In this document: positions 1 through 9,130 of the stretch, piece after piece | Layout of the letters: every line of letters begins with the position of its first letter | Position numbering within the stretch: the first letter of the stretch is position 1 | Source: Opitutus terrae PB90-1 | Lineage (GTDB): Bacteria; Verrucomicrobiota; Verrucomicrobiia; Opitutales; Opitutaceae | DNA: 64,000 nucleotides | Reading direction: 5' to 3' | Assembly (NCBI RefSeq): GCF_000019965.1 | Contig: NC_010571.1 | Location: 5,465,001 to 5,529,000, forward strand | Program-made: the position numbers and the translations under genes | Notes under the pieces: model-generated | The model's input: only the letters and a program-made list of their open reading frames with translations | Told to the model about the DNA's origin: nothing | Database searches by the model: none

Positions 1-3000
1 GCCGCAAGGGTTCCAGCTGCTGGGCCGCTTCCGCCGCCGCCTGCAACGCCGCCTGCTGCTGCTCGAATTTCAGCCGGGCTTCGCTCGCGGCCTCCGCCGC
101 CGCTTTCTGGGTCGTCGCCAGCGCCGTCTGCGCCGTGGCCAATTCCTGGTTGAGCCGCTCCACGTCGGCCGCCGCGCGTGCCTGGGCGGCTAGGTTGCGC
201 TTCGTGGTTTCGAGCTCCTGCGTCAGCTGCTCCGCGGCATACTTCGCCGCGTCGCGTTCACGACGGGCCGTCTCGAGCGCCGCCGTCTGCTCGGTGTTGC
301 CCGCTCCGGCGCGGCGCGCTTCGTCCAGCGCCGTCTGCAATTCGGCCACGCGCGCCTCGGCCCGGCTCGTCGCCTCGTGCGCTTCGTTCAGCTGCGCCGT
401 CAATGCTTGCCGGCTGGTCTTCGGATCCCGGCCCTCACGTTCGGCCTGACCCGCGGCGCGCTCCGCCGCCGCGAGGTCCCGCTGCAGGGTCTCGATCTGC
501 GCATTCGCCGCCGCGAGATCCGTGGCTTTTTCGCGATAATCCTGCCGCGCGAGCGTCAGCTGCATCTGCACCGAGGCCAGTTCGCCAGTGAGCCGCTCGA
601 CGTCGCCGCCTTGCTTGGCCTCGGCGGTCAGTTTCTCACGCAAACTTTCGAGATCCTTGGTCGCCTGCTCGGCGGCCAACCGCGCCAGGTCGCGTTCGCG
701 TCGGACGGTCTCGAGCGCCGCGGTCTGTTCCGCGCCGGCGGCGCCGGCCCGCTGCGCCGCCTCGAGCTCCTTCTGCAATTCCGCCGTGCGCGCTTCCGCG
801 CGGGTGACGGCGTCCCGCGCCTCGCTGAGCTGCTGCGCCATCGCCTGACTCGCTGCACCCGCGCCGCGACTGCGCGTCTCGATGTCATCCCGTGCGGCCT
901 TTGCCGCCGCGAGCTCGCGCTGTAAGGTGTCGACTTGCGCCGCGGCCGTGGTCGCGGCCTCAGCTGATTTCCACGCGTCCGCCAGCTCGCCGGAGAGCTT
1001 CTTCACATCCGCCGTCAGCTCTTCGTTCTTCTGCGTCAGGGTCGCGAGCTGCGCCTGCGCGGCCTGCAATTGCGCGCCCAGATCAGGCTTCGCCGCGGCC
1101 TGGGCGGCCGCCGCGTGAGCCTGCTCCAACTCCGCGGTCAATTTCGCGTGCTGCACCCGCGCCGACGCCTGCGCACTCTCCACCTGCACGCGCAGTTCCT
1201 CGGCCTCGCGTCGCGCCGCCACGAGTTGCTGCTGCACTTCCGCGCGCTCGCGTTGCGCGCGCTCCAGCTCCTCCTTCGCCGCCGTCACGGCCTGCACCTT
1301 TTGCTCGGCCGCGGCCAAAGCTGCACGCAGTCGCGTCGCCTCGGCCGTGCGGCTCTCCAGTTCGTCGGCTGCCGCCGATTGGGCGCCGATCGCCCGTTCG
1401 AGCCGGTCACGATCCGCCCGCAACGTCTCGAGCTCGCGCGTCGCCGCCGCCAATTGTGCGGTCAGCTGCGTGGTGTCGGCGCCCGGTGCCTGCGCCGCCT
1501 CGGTCAGCCGCTGGTTCTCGGCCGTCAACCGGGCATTGAGCCCGCGCTGTTCCTGCAATTCCTGCGCGAGCTGCGCCAGTGCCGGATCGGACTCCGCCGT
1601 GGTGACCGACGTGGGAATCTTCTCCCCCAGCTCGGTCAACCGCTTCTGCGCGAGCCGCAGCTGCCGGAAAAGGCTGCTGAGCTCCGCCGTCGAACGCTTC
1701 ACCTCGTCGTTCAACCGACGGTTGTCCTCGAGCAGCGTGCGCACGCGCATCGCATCGGGTCCGTCGGTGGGCGAAGCCGCCACGGTGGCCGCGAGCCGGG
1801 CCGTGGCGTCCGACTGACGCGCCGCCTTGTCCGCGGCCTTGACCTGGGTGGAAAGCGCCGTGTTCTCCTGGGCGAGCCGCTCGTTTTCCGCGCGCAGCGC
1901 CGCCAGTTGTTCCGCATCGGCCGCCGAGCGGGAAGCAGGCGCCGCCGGCCGGTTGGCCGCCGCGCGGGCGTCGTTCAGCGCCGCCTGCAGCTCGGCCGTC
2001 CGTTTTTGCGCCGCGTCGATCTGCGCGGCCAACGTCGCGTTTTCGCGGGCGAGTTCCTCGGTCCGCGTATTCAGCGCGGCCGCACCTTGCGCGGCGCTGG
2101 CGGTCTGCGAAAGCCGTTGCTCCAGCGCCGCCTTCTCGGTTGCGAGCGCACGGGCGCCGTCGACCAACCGGGCGTATTCGCTGCGCACCGCGGTAAGGTC
2201 CGCCTCGGCGCGCTGCAGCCGTTCGGCCAGCGCCGGATCGGCCGGTGCCGCCGCGCTCGCGGGCGTTGCGGTGGGCGCACTCGCCACGGGCACCGGCGAC
2301 GCCTGCCCCGCAAGCTCGGCGCGAAGCGTGGCGACACGATCCGTTGCCGCGGCGAGCTGGGAAGAATTCAGTTTTTGAGCGACGATGTCGCGGCCAGCCG
2401 CGCGTGCGCCGTTTTCCACGGCGAGCACCAGCCAGGCGTAGGCCTCCACCAGATTGGCGGAAACGCCGCCGCGGCCTTCGGCGAGCAGGATGCCGTAGTT
2501 GTTCTGCGCCGGCGCGAAGCCCTGCGCCGCGGCCGCGCGATAGAGTTCCGCGGCCGCGACGGGATCCGCCGCCGAGCCGCGGCCCTCCTCCAGCATCAAC
2601 GCAAGGTTGTACCGGGCGCGCGCATACCCGCGGTTCGCCGCGTCGCGGTACCAGCGCTGCGCCTGCCCCTCGTCCTTGGTCACGCCGCGGCCGAGTTCAT
2701 AGGCCAGCGCCAGGTTGTACTGCGCCTCGGCCACGCCGCGCTCCGCCGCCTGCCGGAACCAGAGCGCCGCCTCGAAATAGTCCTGCGCCACGCCGATGCC
2801 GTTCGCGTACATGTTGCCGGCGTTGAACTGCGCCGGCGCGAAGCCAAGCTCGGCGGATTTCAGGTAATGCTTGAACGCTGCCGCCACGTCCGGCGCGCTG
2901 CCGCGCCCGAGCTCGGCCATCATGCCGAGATTGAAATACGCGGGCGCATGGCCGCGCGCGGCCGCCTGGGTGTAGCAGCGCAGAGCGGCGGCGAAATCCT

Positions 3001-3208
3001 GCGTCACGCCCTGGCCATTCGCGTAAGCGTTGCCGACCGCGTTGAGCGCATCGGCGTCGCCGTTGTCCGCCCGCGTCCGCAATTGCTCGAGGCTCACCTC
3101 CGGCTGCGGCCACGCGGGGACCGATCCCAAGGCGAGCAGTGCGGCGGCGAGCAGCGCGCGCTGGTGGCGCGTCAGGAAATAGCGGACGGTCGGGTCAGAG
3201 CGGCGCAC
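1..3208 (-). CDS. Sel1-repeat / long coiled-coil exported protein (C-terminus off window)
   Basis: About 1069 codons are visible and the frame stays open to the window edge, so the C-terminus is missing. I start it at the GTG at 3208 because an in-frame TAA lies four codons upstream and the first 35 residues look like a signal peptide (LLAAALLALGSVPAWP). Residues about 51-270 hold six Sel1-like (TPR-type) repeats with the pattern A-x-x-NLGxxYExGxGVxxD-x-x-A-xxWYxxAAxxG. The rest is Ala/Glu/Gln/Arg-rich coiled coil. Segments near 250-410 and 690-845 look like diverged copies about 435 bp apart. Sel1 repeats usually mediate protein-protein contacts, so a periplasmic scaffold role is an inference. 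The specific function is unknown. The long plus-strand frames here are shadows of this gene. Confidence 0.8.
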   Translation of the reverse strand, partial: MRRSDPTVRYFLTRHQRALLAAALLALGSVPAWPQPEVSLEQLRTRADNGDADALNAVGNAYANGQGVTQDFAAALRCYTQAAARGHAPAYFNLGMMAELGRGSAPDVAAAFKHYLKSAELGFAPAQFNAGNMYANGIGVAQDYFEAALWFRQAAERGVAEAQYNLALAYELGRGVTKDEGQAQRWYRDAANRGYARARYNLALMLEEGRGSAADPVAAAELYRAAAAQGFAPAQNNYGILLAEGRGGVSANLVEAYAWLVLAVENGARAAGRDIVAQKLNSSQLAAATDRVATLRAELAGQASPVPVASAPTATPASAAAPADPALAERLQRAEADLTAVRSEYARLVDGARALATEKAALEQRLSQTASAAQGAAALNTRTEELARENATLAAQIDAAQKRTAELQAALNDARAAANRPAAPASRSAADAEQLAALRAENERLAQENTALSTQVKAADKAARQSDATARLAATVAASPTDGPDAMRVRTLLEDNRRLNDEVKRSTAELSSLFRQLRLAQKRLTELGEKIPTSVTTAESDPALAQLAQELQEQRGLNARLTAENQRLTEAAQAPGADTTQLTAQLAAATRELETLRADRDRLERAIGAQSAAADELESRTAEATRLRAALAAAEQKVQAVTAAKEELERAQRERAEVQQQLVAARREAEELRVQVESAQASARVQHAKLTAELEQAHAAAAQAAAKPDLGAQLQAAQAQLATLTQKNEELTADVKKLSGELADAWKSAEAATTAAAQVDTLQRELAAAKAARDDIETRSRGAGAASQAMAQQLSEARDAVTRAEARTAELQKELEAAQRAGAAGAEQTAALETVRRERDLARLAAEQATKDLESLREKLTAEAKQGGDVERLTGELASVQMQLTLARQDYREKATDLAAANAQIETLQRDLAAAERAAGQAEREGRDPKTSRQALTAQLNEAHEATSRAEARVAELQTALDEARRAGAGNTEQTAALETARRERDAAKYAAEQLTQELETTKRNLAAQARAAADVERLNQELATAQTALATTQKAAAEAASEARLKFEQQQAALQAAAEAAQQLEPLR

Positions 3209-3319
3209 GGTAAAGTGTTAAGGAGAAAACCCCACCCACCAGCAAGGCGGCGATAAAAAAATCGCACGCCGGGTCGGCAACTGCAGCGCGGCCGCTGCAA
3301 TTACACTTTTTTCGTGCGG

Positions 3320-4831
3320 CTACCCTGCGACCTGCACCGGGAGCAACGCGGCGTCCTGCATGCCGTGGATGATCTTCTTGTCCGGCGGGCAGAAGGTCGC
3401 CAGCGCGCCCGATAGTCGCGCCTCGCCGCCGACGACAAAATAGTAGGGGCACAGCCGCAGCCGGCCCGCCTTGGTCGTCGCGGTGTGGGACGGGTGCGGC
3501 AGCTCGGACCCGTCGCTCCTGCTCTCTGGTCTCTGGTCCCTGGTCGCTTCATACACCGGATGCTCGACGCGGCGCGGTTTCCGATAGCTCTGGAGCAGAT
3601 GCAGGTTCGTGGGCGCGAGCTCGATCGCGCGATCGAGGCCTTGCTGCCACTCTTCGCGCGAGCAATCGCTGCCGAGCACGACGCTCCGCGCACCCCACGC
3701 CGTCTCATGATAGCCGCTGATCTTGAGGATGAGTTCGCGTTCTTTCTTGGACGCGCCAGCGAGTTCGCGCCAGTCGTTCAGCGCGCGACCACCGACGTGC
3801 GGACCGTCGAGCACGGCGCCCGGCGGCAGCGGCGCGGGATCCACGATCCAGCTCTGCGGAATCAACGCGCGCAGCAACGTGTGCGTGGCGCTCGACAGCG
3901 CCTCGGCCCAATAGTCCTGCAACAGGTGGTGATGGAACAGCGCCAGCGCGAGCTTCTCCTCCTGGAAGTGCCGCATCGGTGACGCGATCGCCACCTCGCC
4001 CGCGGTCCACGCTTCGAAGATGAACTTCGCGGTCCGGATGTTCTCGAGATCGAACAGCTCGAAGAACCGGTAAACGACGTCGATTTTTTCGGGGTTGCCG
4101 TCGATGTCGAGGCACAGCGTCGAGCCGAGCGGAAACACCTTCTCCACGTGCACGCAAAACACGCGCTTGCCGAGCAGCTGGAGCTGCTGCGCGAGCCACT
4201 CCATCTCCGGCCGGTACGTCGCTGCCTCGTCGCTCACGACGATCGCGATCAGCGGATTCGTCAGCTCCGGCCGCAGCGCCGCCAGCGCCGCGTGAAAATT
4301 GTGAATCATCGCATCGCCGCGACCGAGAATCCCTGGGAGCGCGGGCGCCCCGCCCGCTTCGGACGATGCCGGCGAGACGCTCGCGCTCCCTGACGGTGGC
4401 GCGGCTCCATCATAGAGCCGGTTGAGAAACGCGGTGAGCCCGATGCCGCCGGGCACCGAGTCGAGTTCGGTCAGCGCGAAACCGTCGTCCGTCAGCAGCA
4501 GGTCGGGCCGCAGGACCTGCGGCAGTGCGCCCCGTTGCCGCGGATCGCGGGCGTGCGCGACAAGCTGCGGCGGCTTGCCGCGATCGAGATAATCGGCGAC
4601 CCACGGCGCGAGGAGCGGTTTGTTGCGCAGCAGGTTTCGCCCGCCCGCCGATCGCAAGTACAGCGATTCGAGCGCCTGGTGAAATTCGAGACACGCGGCG
4701 CCGATCGCCTCCAGCTGCACGATCTGCTCGCGCGACAGCGGCCACGCCTGCGGCGAGAGCTGCCACGACTTCGCCTCGAACAGCGGCTGGCTCGTCAGTG
4801 CCGCGTGGATGTGTTCGTAGGAGAGGTTCAT
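3320..4831 (-). CDS. Circularly permuted ATP-grasp-like protein, function unknown
   Basis: This 503-residue protein has no signal peptide. Features recalling permuted ATP-grasp proteins (glutathionylspermidine-synthase-like or DUF404/407 groups) are LRPDLLLTDDGFALTELDSV near residue 108, an alpha/beta segment with IAIVVSDEAATYRPEMEWL, the acidic LCLDIDGNPEKIDVVYRFFE, and ELILKISGYHETAWG toward the C-terminus. The substrate cannot be told. The segment from about 4335 to 4390, encoding a Ser/Ala/Gly/Pro-rich stretch, is a palindromic repeat carried in frame and looks like an inserted linker. The gene lies downstream of prfB on the same strand with a 97-bp gap and may be co-transcribed with it. 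The family assignment rests on general motif resemblance only. Confidence 0.6.
   Translation of the reverse strand: MNLSYEHIHAALTSQPLFEAKSWQLSPQAWPLSREQIVQLEAIGAACLEFHQALESLYLRSAGGRNLLRNKPLLAPWVADYLDRGKPPQLVAHARDPRQRGALPQVLRPDLLLTDDGFALTELDSVPGGIGLTAFLNRLYDGAAPPSGSASVSPASSEAGGAPALPGILGRGDAMIHNFHAALAALRPELTNPLIAIVVSDEAATYRPEMEWLAQQLQLLGKRVFCVHVEKVFPLGSTLCLDIDGNPEKIDVVYRFFELFDLENIRTAKFIFEAWTAGEVAIASPMRHFQEEKLALALFHHHLLQDYWAEALSSATHTLLRALIPQSWIVDPAPLPPGAVLDGPHVGGRALNDWRELAGASKKERELILKISGYHETAWGARSVVLGSDCSREEWQQGLDRAIELAPTNLHLLQSYRKPRRVEHPVYEATRDQRPESRSDGSELPHPSHTATTKAGRLRLCPYYFVVGGEARLSGALATFCPPDKKIIHGMQDAALLPVQVAG
4335..4390. repeat. Palindromic element inside a coding region
   Basis: The segment begins GGGAGCG and ends CGCTCCC. 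Its first half has a GCGGGCG/CGCCCGC stem. It resembles the GGGC..GCCC hairpin repeats found between genes in this window, but here it is translated as a low-complexity linker inside the ATP-grasp-like protein. Confidence 0.55.
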
Positions 4832-4928
4832 GAATGCCGCATGAGGAAGGCCGATTGCCGAAGGACGGCAAGCGGCCGCCCCACACAGTGCCCTTCATTC
4901 TGCCTCGGGCACCCGGCACTCTTCACTT

Positions 4929-6072
4929 CTATTCCTCCATCTGGATTTCCTTGTTGCGGTGGCGCGGGCAGCCGGCGCGCAGCCAGGCATTGACGAAGCG
5001 ATCGAGGTCGCCATCGAGCACGCCCTGCGTGTCGCTGGTGCTCACGCCCGTGCGCAGGTCCTTTACCATTTGGTAGGGCTGCAGCACGTAGGAGCGGATC
5101 TGTGCGCCCCAGCCGATCTCGCCTTTCTCGCCGTAAAACTTGTCCATCTCCGCGCGCTGCTCGTCCTGTTTCTTTTCGTAGAGCCGCGCCTTGAGGACGT
5201 TCATCGCCGCCGCCTTGTTCTTGAGCTGCGAACGTTCGTTTTGGCAGACCACGACGATGCCGGACGACAGGTGCGTGATCCGCACGGCCGAGTCGGTCGT
5301 GTTCACGCCCTGACCGCCTTTGCCGGAGGAGCGATAGACGTCGATGCGAAGATCGTTCTCGTTGATCTCGACGTCGACGTCCTCGGTGATTTCCGCGACC
5401 ACGTCCACGGCGCAAAACGACGTGTGGCGGCGCTTGTTCGCATCGAACGGACTGATGCGCACGAGGCGGTGCACGCCGCGCTCGGCCTTGGCGTAGCCGT
5501 AGGCGTTTTCGCCTTTGATCAGGAGCGTGGCCTTGGTGATGCCCGCCTGGTCGCCGGCCTGGACGTCCTGCACCTCGATGCTGAAGCCGCGGCGTTCCGC
5601 CCAGCGGTTGTACATGCGGAAAAGCATGTCGGCCCAGTCGTTCGACTCGGTGCCGCCGGCGCCGGACTGGATCGAGAGGATCGCGTTGTTGCGATCGAAT
5701 TGGCCGGTCAGGAACGACGCGATCTCCAGTGCGTCGAGTTCCTCGACCATCGCGGTCACATTGCTGTCGAGTTCCTGCGCGTAACTCTCGCGCTCCCCTT
5801 CCGAGGCCGCTTCGACGAGCTCGACCATGACGTCGAGGTCTTCGACTTTTTTGTGGAAGGCGACGACGGGCAGCACGGCCTTCTTGAGGCCGTTCAGTTT
5901 CGCGATGTGTTTCTGCGCGCGCTCGTTGCTATCCCAGAACGTGGGTGCGCCCATTTCTGCTTCAAGCGCTTCGATTTCCCGCTGCTTTTGTTCGCAGTCA
6001 AAGAAACCTCCATAGATGGCCGGCGCGCTTCTTGATGTTCTCGATGTGATTGAAGGTCTCGGGTGCGATCAT
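4929..6072 (-). CDS. prfB: Peptide chain release factor 2, with programmed +1 frameshift
   Basis: RF2 recognises UGA and UAA and triggers peptide release. Translation starts at the ATG at 6072 ([12 protein letters not shown]) and reads 24 codons to an in-frame TGA at 5998-6000. A +1 shift at CTT-TGA-C joins the main frame (5999 to 4929), giving about 380 residues against 365 in E. coli. The body carries the stop-codon reading motif SPF in [19 protein letters not shown] and the catalytic GGQ in [19 protein letters not shown] later ATG at 5954 would give a 341-residue protein lacking the N-terminal domain start, which I reject because the frameshift context is intact. The neighbour upstream is the pseudokinase gene, 26 bp away. 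Confidence 0.95.
5997..6012 (-). promoter_or_regulatory. prfB +1 programmed frameshift site
   Basis: On the minus strand the codons run TGG AGG TTT CTT TGA C. The purine run GGAGG acts as the internal Shine-Dalgarno-like stimulator, CTT is the slippery codon, and TGA followed by C is the poorly terminated stop. This is the classical RF2 autoregulatory arrangement, in which low RF2 favours the shift. Confidence 0.93.
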
Positions 6073-6098
6073 GAGGAACGCCCATGGCCGCAAAGACC

Positions 6099-8924
6099 TC
6101 ACGGTGGCGCAAGGGAATTCGTCGTCTCCAACGGCACGGGATTCCCGAGGAACAACACCCGGCGCCCATCCAGCTCGTACCACGTGTCTTCCCGCAAGCC
6201 GCCGCGCACCATGCGCACCTCGCGGTCCAGCAGCCCGCGGTCGCGGGCGTTGTAGATCATCACTCCCGTGCCGCGCGCCGTCGGCACGCGAATCGCGAGC
6301 AAAGCCTTCACGGAATCGCGCATGTACGGCCGCAACTGCAGCGTCGCCGTGACCACCGCGAAGGCGGACTGCTCCGGCAGGGCCTTGGCGCGCGCGAGCA
6401 CCTTCAAGCTCGCGACCCCGGTGGGTGCATAGCGGTCCCAACGCTGCAACGGCCCGCGCAATCGCCGGCCGAAGCCGTCGTCGATCAGTTCGTAGCGGCC
6501 GGTGGCGAGCAGCGCCTGCGGATCGGTGACCACTTCTTTCGACAGCGAACGATCAGCATTTTCGAGCCGCGACCGCACCTCCGCCGTCAGTCGGCTGCTC
6601 TCCGCCGCGAGCGCCGGCGGCTGGGCGGCTTGCAGCGCCTCGCGGACGCCGGCCAGCGAATGCACGAGCGCGCCAACCGTGATCAAGCCACCGAGCACGA
6701 AACTGGCGGCCACATCCCACCAATGCGGATCCGGCGCGGGCGGCGAACGCCGGGCCTCGGCCGAAAACTCCGCCATCGCCACGCGCAGGCCCACGGCCTG
6801 CTGCATGAGCTCGGTGGGATGCACCTTGCCCTTCGCCAGAACCCGCGCGGTCTCCGACGCGGCGCGTTCCGTCCCGTCGCTCCAGAGCCAGGGCCCGGCC
6901 ACGTGATCATACCGGTGCATCGTCCGCTGCACGCGCCACCACAGCCACGCACGTGAACCGATCAGGGCCGCGGTGGCCACGATCGCCGGCGTGCCTGAGC
7001 GGTCGAGCACGGCGAGCAGGGCCGCCACCGCGGCGACGGCGGTCCCAAACAGCGGCCACGGCGCGCCCCACAGCCGGCTGCGTCGCAGCAGTTCATACAG
7101 CCGCACCCAACGCAGCGCACCGGAGATCGCATCCAGCTCGGTGCGCAACGCGTGATAGCGCTCGTTGCGCGAATCGGCATGCGTGATGAATCCGCACTGC
7201 TCCGGCGTCTGGCCGGTGAACGCGAGCACGATCTGCTCCACCGGCGTCGCAGTCTTGCTGTTGAGCATGCGCGCCAGTTCCGGGTACCGACTCGTCGCAT
7301 ACGTCGACTGCAGCGCGGTCACCCGTTCCTGCAGCGCGTTCATGCGCTGCACCGCCAGCGAGAACAGCCGCACGAACCCGGCGTGATCCCCGTCGTCAAG
7401 CCAGCCGGCCTCGAGCACGATCTTCAACGCCGCCCCCGCGCGGGCGGCCAGCCCCTTCAGCACGCGCGCGGCCACGGGGTCCAGCGACTCCACATACTCG
7501 ATCAGCGGCGGATGCAGCAGCCCGCGCACGATCGCCACGCCTTCGGCCCCGCCGGGGTTCTTCAACAGCTCGAGCAGGCCCGCGGTTTCCATGGCGCAGC
7601 CCCGCACCCGAAGGTTCGCCCGCCCTCCGGCGCCAGCCGCGAGCGCCAGCCAGCTGATCCCGACGATCAACGTGCGGCGCGCCAGCTCCGGCACCTCAGC
7701 CCACGCGGGACTGTTGGCGAGCTCCGTGACCGCGCGTAACCGGTCCCAGTCCGCGCGATGCGCCGGCGTTTCCCGCAAAAAGTGCGCCAGCGTGTCCGGC
7801 TGGTACGGCTCCAGCAGCGTCGTCTCGCCCGCCGCCCAGGTCGGCGCCTGGGTGAAATACTCCGCCGCATCGGGCAGCGTGAACACGCGCCCGCCGGAGC
7901 GCCACAGCCGCACGTTGCGCGGCTGATCGTAGTAGTCGCGAACGTTCTCGTGCCGGAGCCAGCGCTGCACCATGTCGCCGCGCCACCGGGCATCCATGGA
8001 GCCGGTGAGCAAGCCGCGCAGCAGCGGCAGTGCCGCCGGCTCGGCGCCCGTCTCCTCCACCGCGCCGGCGCGGGCCCCCGCCGGTTCGCGCTCCAGCAGC
8101 AACTGCTCGGCCCGCTGCCGCAGCTCCGGCGCCGTGCGCGGGCCGGTGCGCTTGAGCAAAAACATCACCACGTGCTGGCCGAGCAGCACCTCTTGAATGA
8201 CCCGGCCCAGCGACCACCAGTCCCACGCGCAGAGTTGCGGCCCCGGCGAATGCCGCGCCAGCCCCGCCGCTTCGGGCGGCGCATAAAACGGATCCACTTC
8301 GATCGGGATCAACTCGGGCTGCTGGAAAAGCGTCACTTCCTGCAACCCGCCGACGACGAACTCGGGCCCGTTGGCGCCTTCTTCGATGTGCAGCGACTCC
8401 GGCTGGAGATTCAGATGCACCAGGCCGTCCGCATGCAGCGCATCCAGCGTGCCGGCGACCTGCTGGACGAGCGCCTCCAATTCGTCGAAACGCGGCCGAT
8501 GCGCGGAGAGCCACTCAGCCACCGTCGTGGACGGCGGTGCCGCCATGACTTCATAGCGCCAGCCGTTTTCCTCAAACGCGTCGAGGCAGCGGAGAACTTT
8601 GGTCTGCTCCATCGCGCAGAGCTGCGCCCACGCGCGCCGGCGCCACTCGATGCCTTGGGTGACCAGCCGCGCCGTGATCAGCACCTTCTCCATCTTGCCC
8701 ACATCTTCCGCGAGATAGCTGTGCCGGGCGCCGGGGAACACCCCCCCCAACGTGAATCGGTTCCAGCGCTGCCCAGGCACGGCTTCATTGCCGTCGGGCT
8801 GCAGGAAAGGCATGGCCGCGGCGTCCGGCAACGCGGTCACCGGCGGGTGATCAGCGTCAACCGTCCTGGCTTCGGGTTCTGGCATGGGTGATTCGGGCAA
8901 AACTCCCTCCGGTCTAGACGTCAC
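6099..8924 (-). CDS. Membrane protein with degenerate Ser/Thr kinase (pseudokinase) domain
   Basis: The protein has 941 residues. I keep the GTG start at 8924 because GAGGGGG lies just upstream at Shine-Dalgarno distance. Residues about 50-290 have a protein-kinase fold pattern. The catalytic loop reads LVHLNLQPESLHI where active kinases have HRDxKPxN, so the catalytic Asp is Asn, the Lys is Gln and the Asn is Ser. The DFG motif is replaced by VVGGLQE, and no clear VAxK lysine is seen in KMEKVLITARLV. It is therefore probably a pseudokinase. The C-terminal part has hydrophobic segments (PLFGTAVAAVAALLAVL, IVATAALIGSRAWLWW, and WWDVAASFVLGGLITVGALV) that look membrane-spanning, followed by a soluble domain. 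A scaffold or signalling role is inferred. It lies upstream of prfB. Confidence 0.75.
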   Translation of the reverse strand: MTSRPEGVLPESPMPEPEARTVDADHPPVTALPDAAAMPFLQPDGNEAVPGQRWNRFTLGGVFPGARHSYLAEDVGKMEKVLITARLVTQGIEWRRRAWAQLCAMEQTKVLRCLDAFEENGWRYEVMAAPPSTTVAEWLSAHRPRFDELEALVQQVAGTLDALHADGLVHLNLQPESLHIEEGANGPEFVVGGLQEVTLFQQPELIPIEVDPFYAPPEAAGLARHSPGPQLCAWDWWSLGRVIQEVLLGQHVVMFLLKRTGPRTAPELRQRAEQLLLEREPAGARAGAVEETGAEPAALPLLRGLLTGSMDARWRGDMVQRWLRHENVRDYYDQPRNVRLWRSGGRVFTLPDAAEYFTQAPTWAAGETTLLEPYQPDTLAHFLRETPAHRADWDRLRAVTELANSPAWAEVPELARRTLIVGISWLALAAGAGGRANLRVRGCAMETAGLLELLKNPGGAEGVAIVRGLLHPPLIEYVESLDPVAARVLKGLAARAGAALKIVLEAGWLDDGDHAGFVRLFSLAVQRMNALQERVTALQSTYATSRYPELARMLNSKTATPVEQIVLAFTGQTPEQCGFITHADSRNERYHALRTELDAISGALRWVRLYELLRRSRLWGAPWPLFGTAVAAVAALLAVLDRSGTPAIVATAALIGSRAWLWWRVQRTMHRYDHVAGPWLWSDGTERAASETARVLAKGKVHPTELMQQAVGLRVAMAEFSAEARRSPPAPDPHWWDVAASFVLGGLITVGALVHSLAGVREALQAAQPPALAAESSRLTAEVRSRLENADRSLSKEVVTDPQALLATGRYELIDDGFGRRLRGPLQRWDRYAPTGVASLKVLARAKALPEQSAFAVVTATLQLRPYMRDSVKALLAIRVPTARGTGVMIYNARDRGLLDREVRMVRGGLREDTWYELDGRRVLFLGNPVPLETTNSLAPP

Positions 8925-9130
8925 GCCACCCCCTCGACTTTAGGATCGATCCCGAAACAGGTTTGCCCCACCCGCACCTGAGTGTGGGGTGGCCTGGGAA
9001 ATGGCGCGCCGTGCCCTCGAGGCGCCGTTTGGCGAGAAAGCTTCCTCGGGGTGTTGGCGCCAACGCGCCGCACCTTCACGCCTTGGGCGCCGTGCGGTTA
9101 CGTTATCCGCGCCCGGCCGCGAGTTTGGAG
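8925..9130. other. Intergenic region between tatC and the pseudokinase gene
   Basis: This 206-bp stretch has no convincing gene. It holds an imperfect hairpin (CCCCAC..GTGGGG near 8966-8990) that could terminate tatC transcription on the minus strand, but it lacks a clear T run. Confidence 0.4.

Noticed and set aside
1070-3256. 728-codon open frame on the plus strand, Arg/Leu-rich
   Set aside because: It is antisense to the Sel1/coiled-coil gene. High GC leaves long shadow frames, and the translated sequence shows no family motifs or signal.
5998-6072. prfB as a pseudogene broken by an early stop
   Set aside because: The stop is the conserved programmed frameshift site, with CTT TGA C and an upstream purine run.
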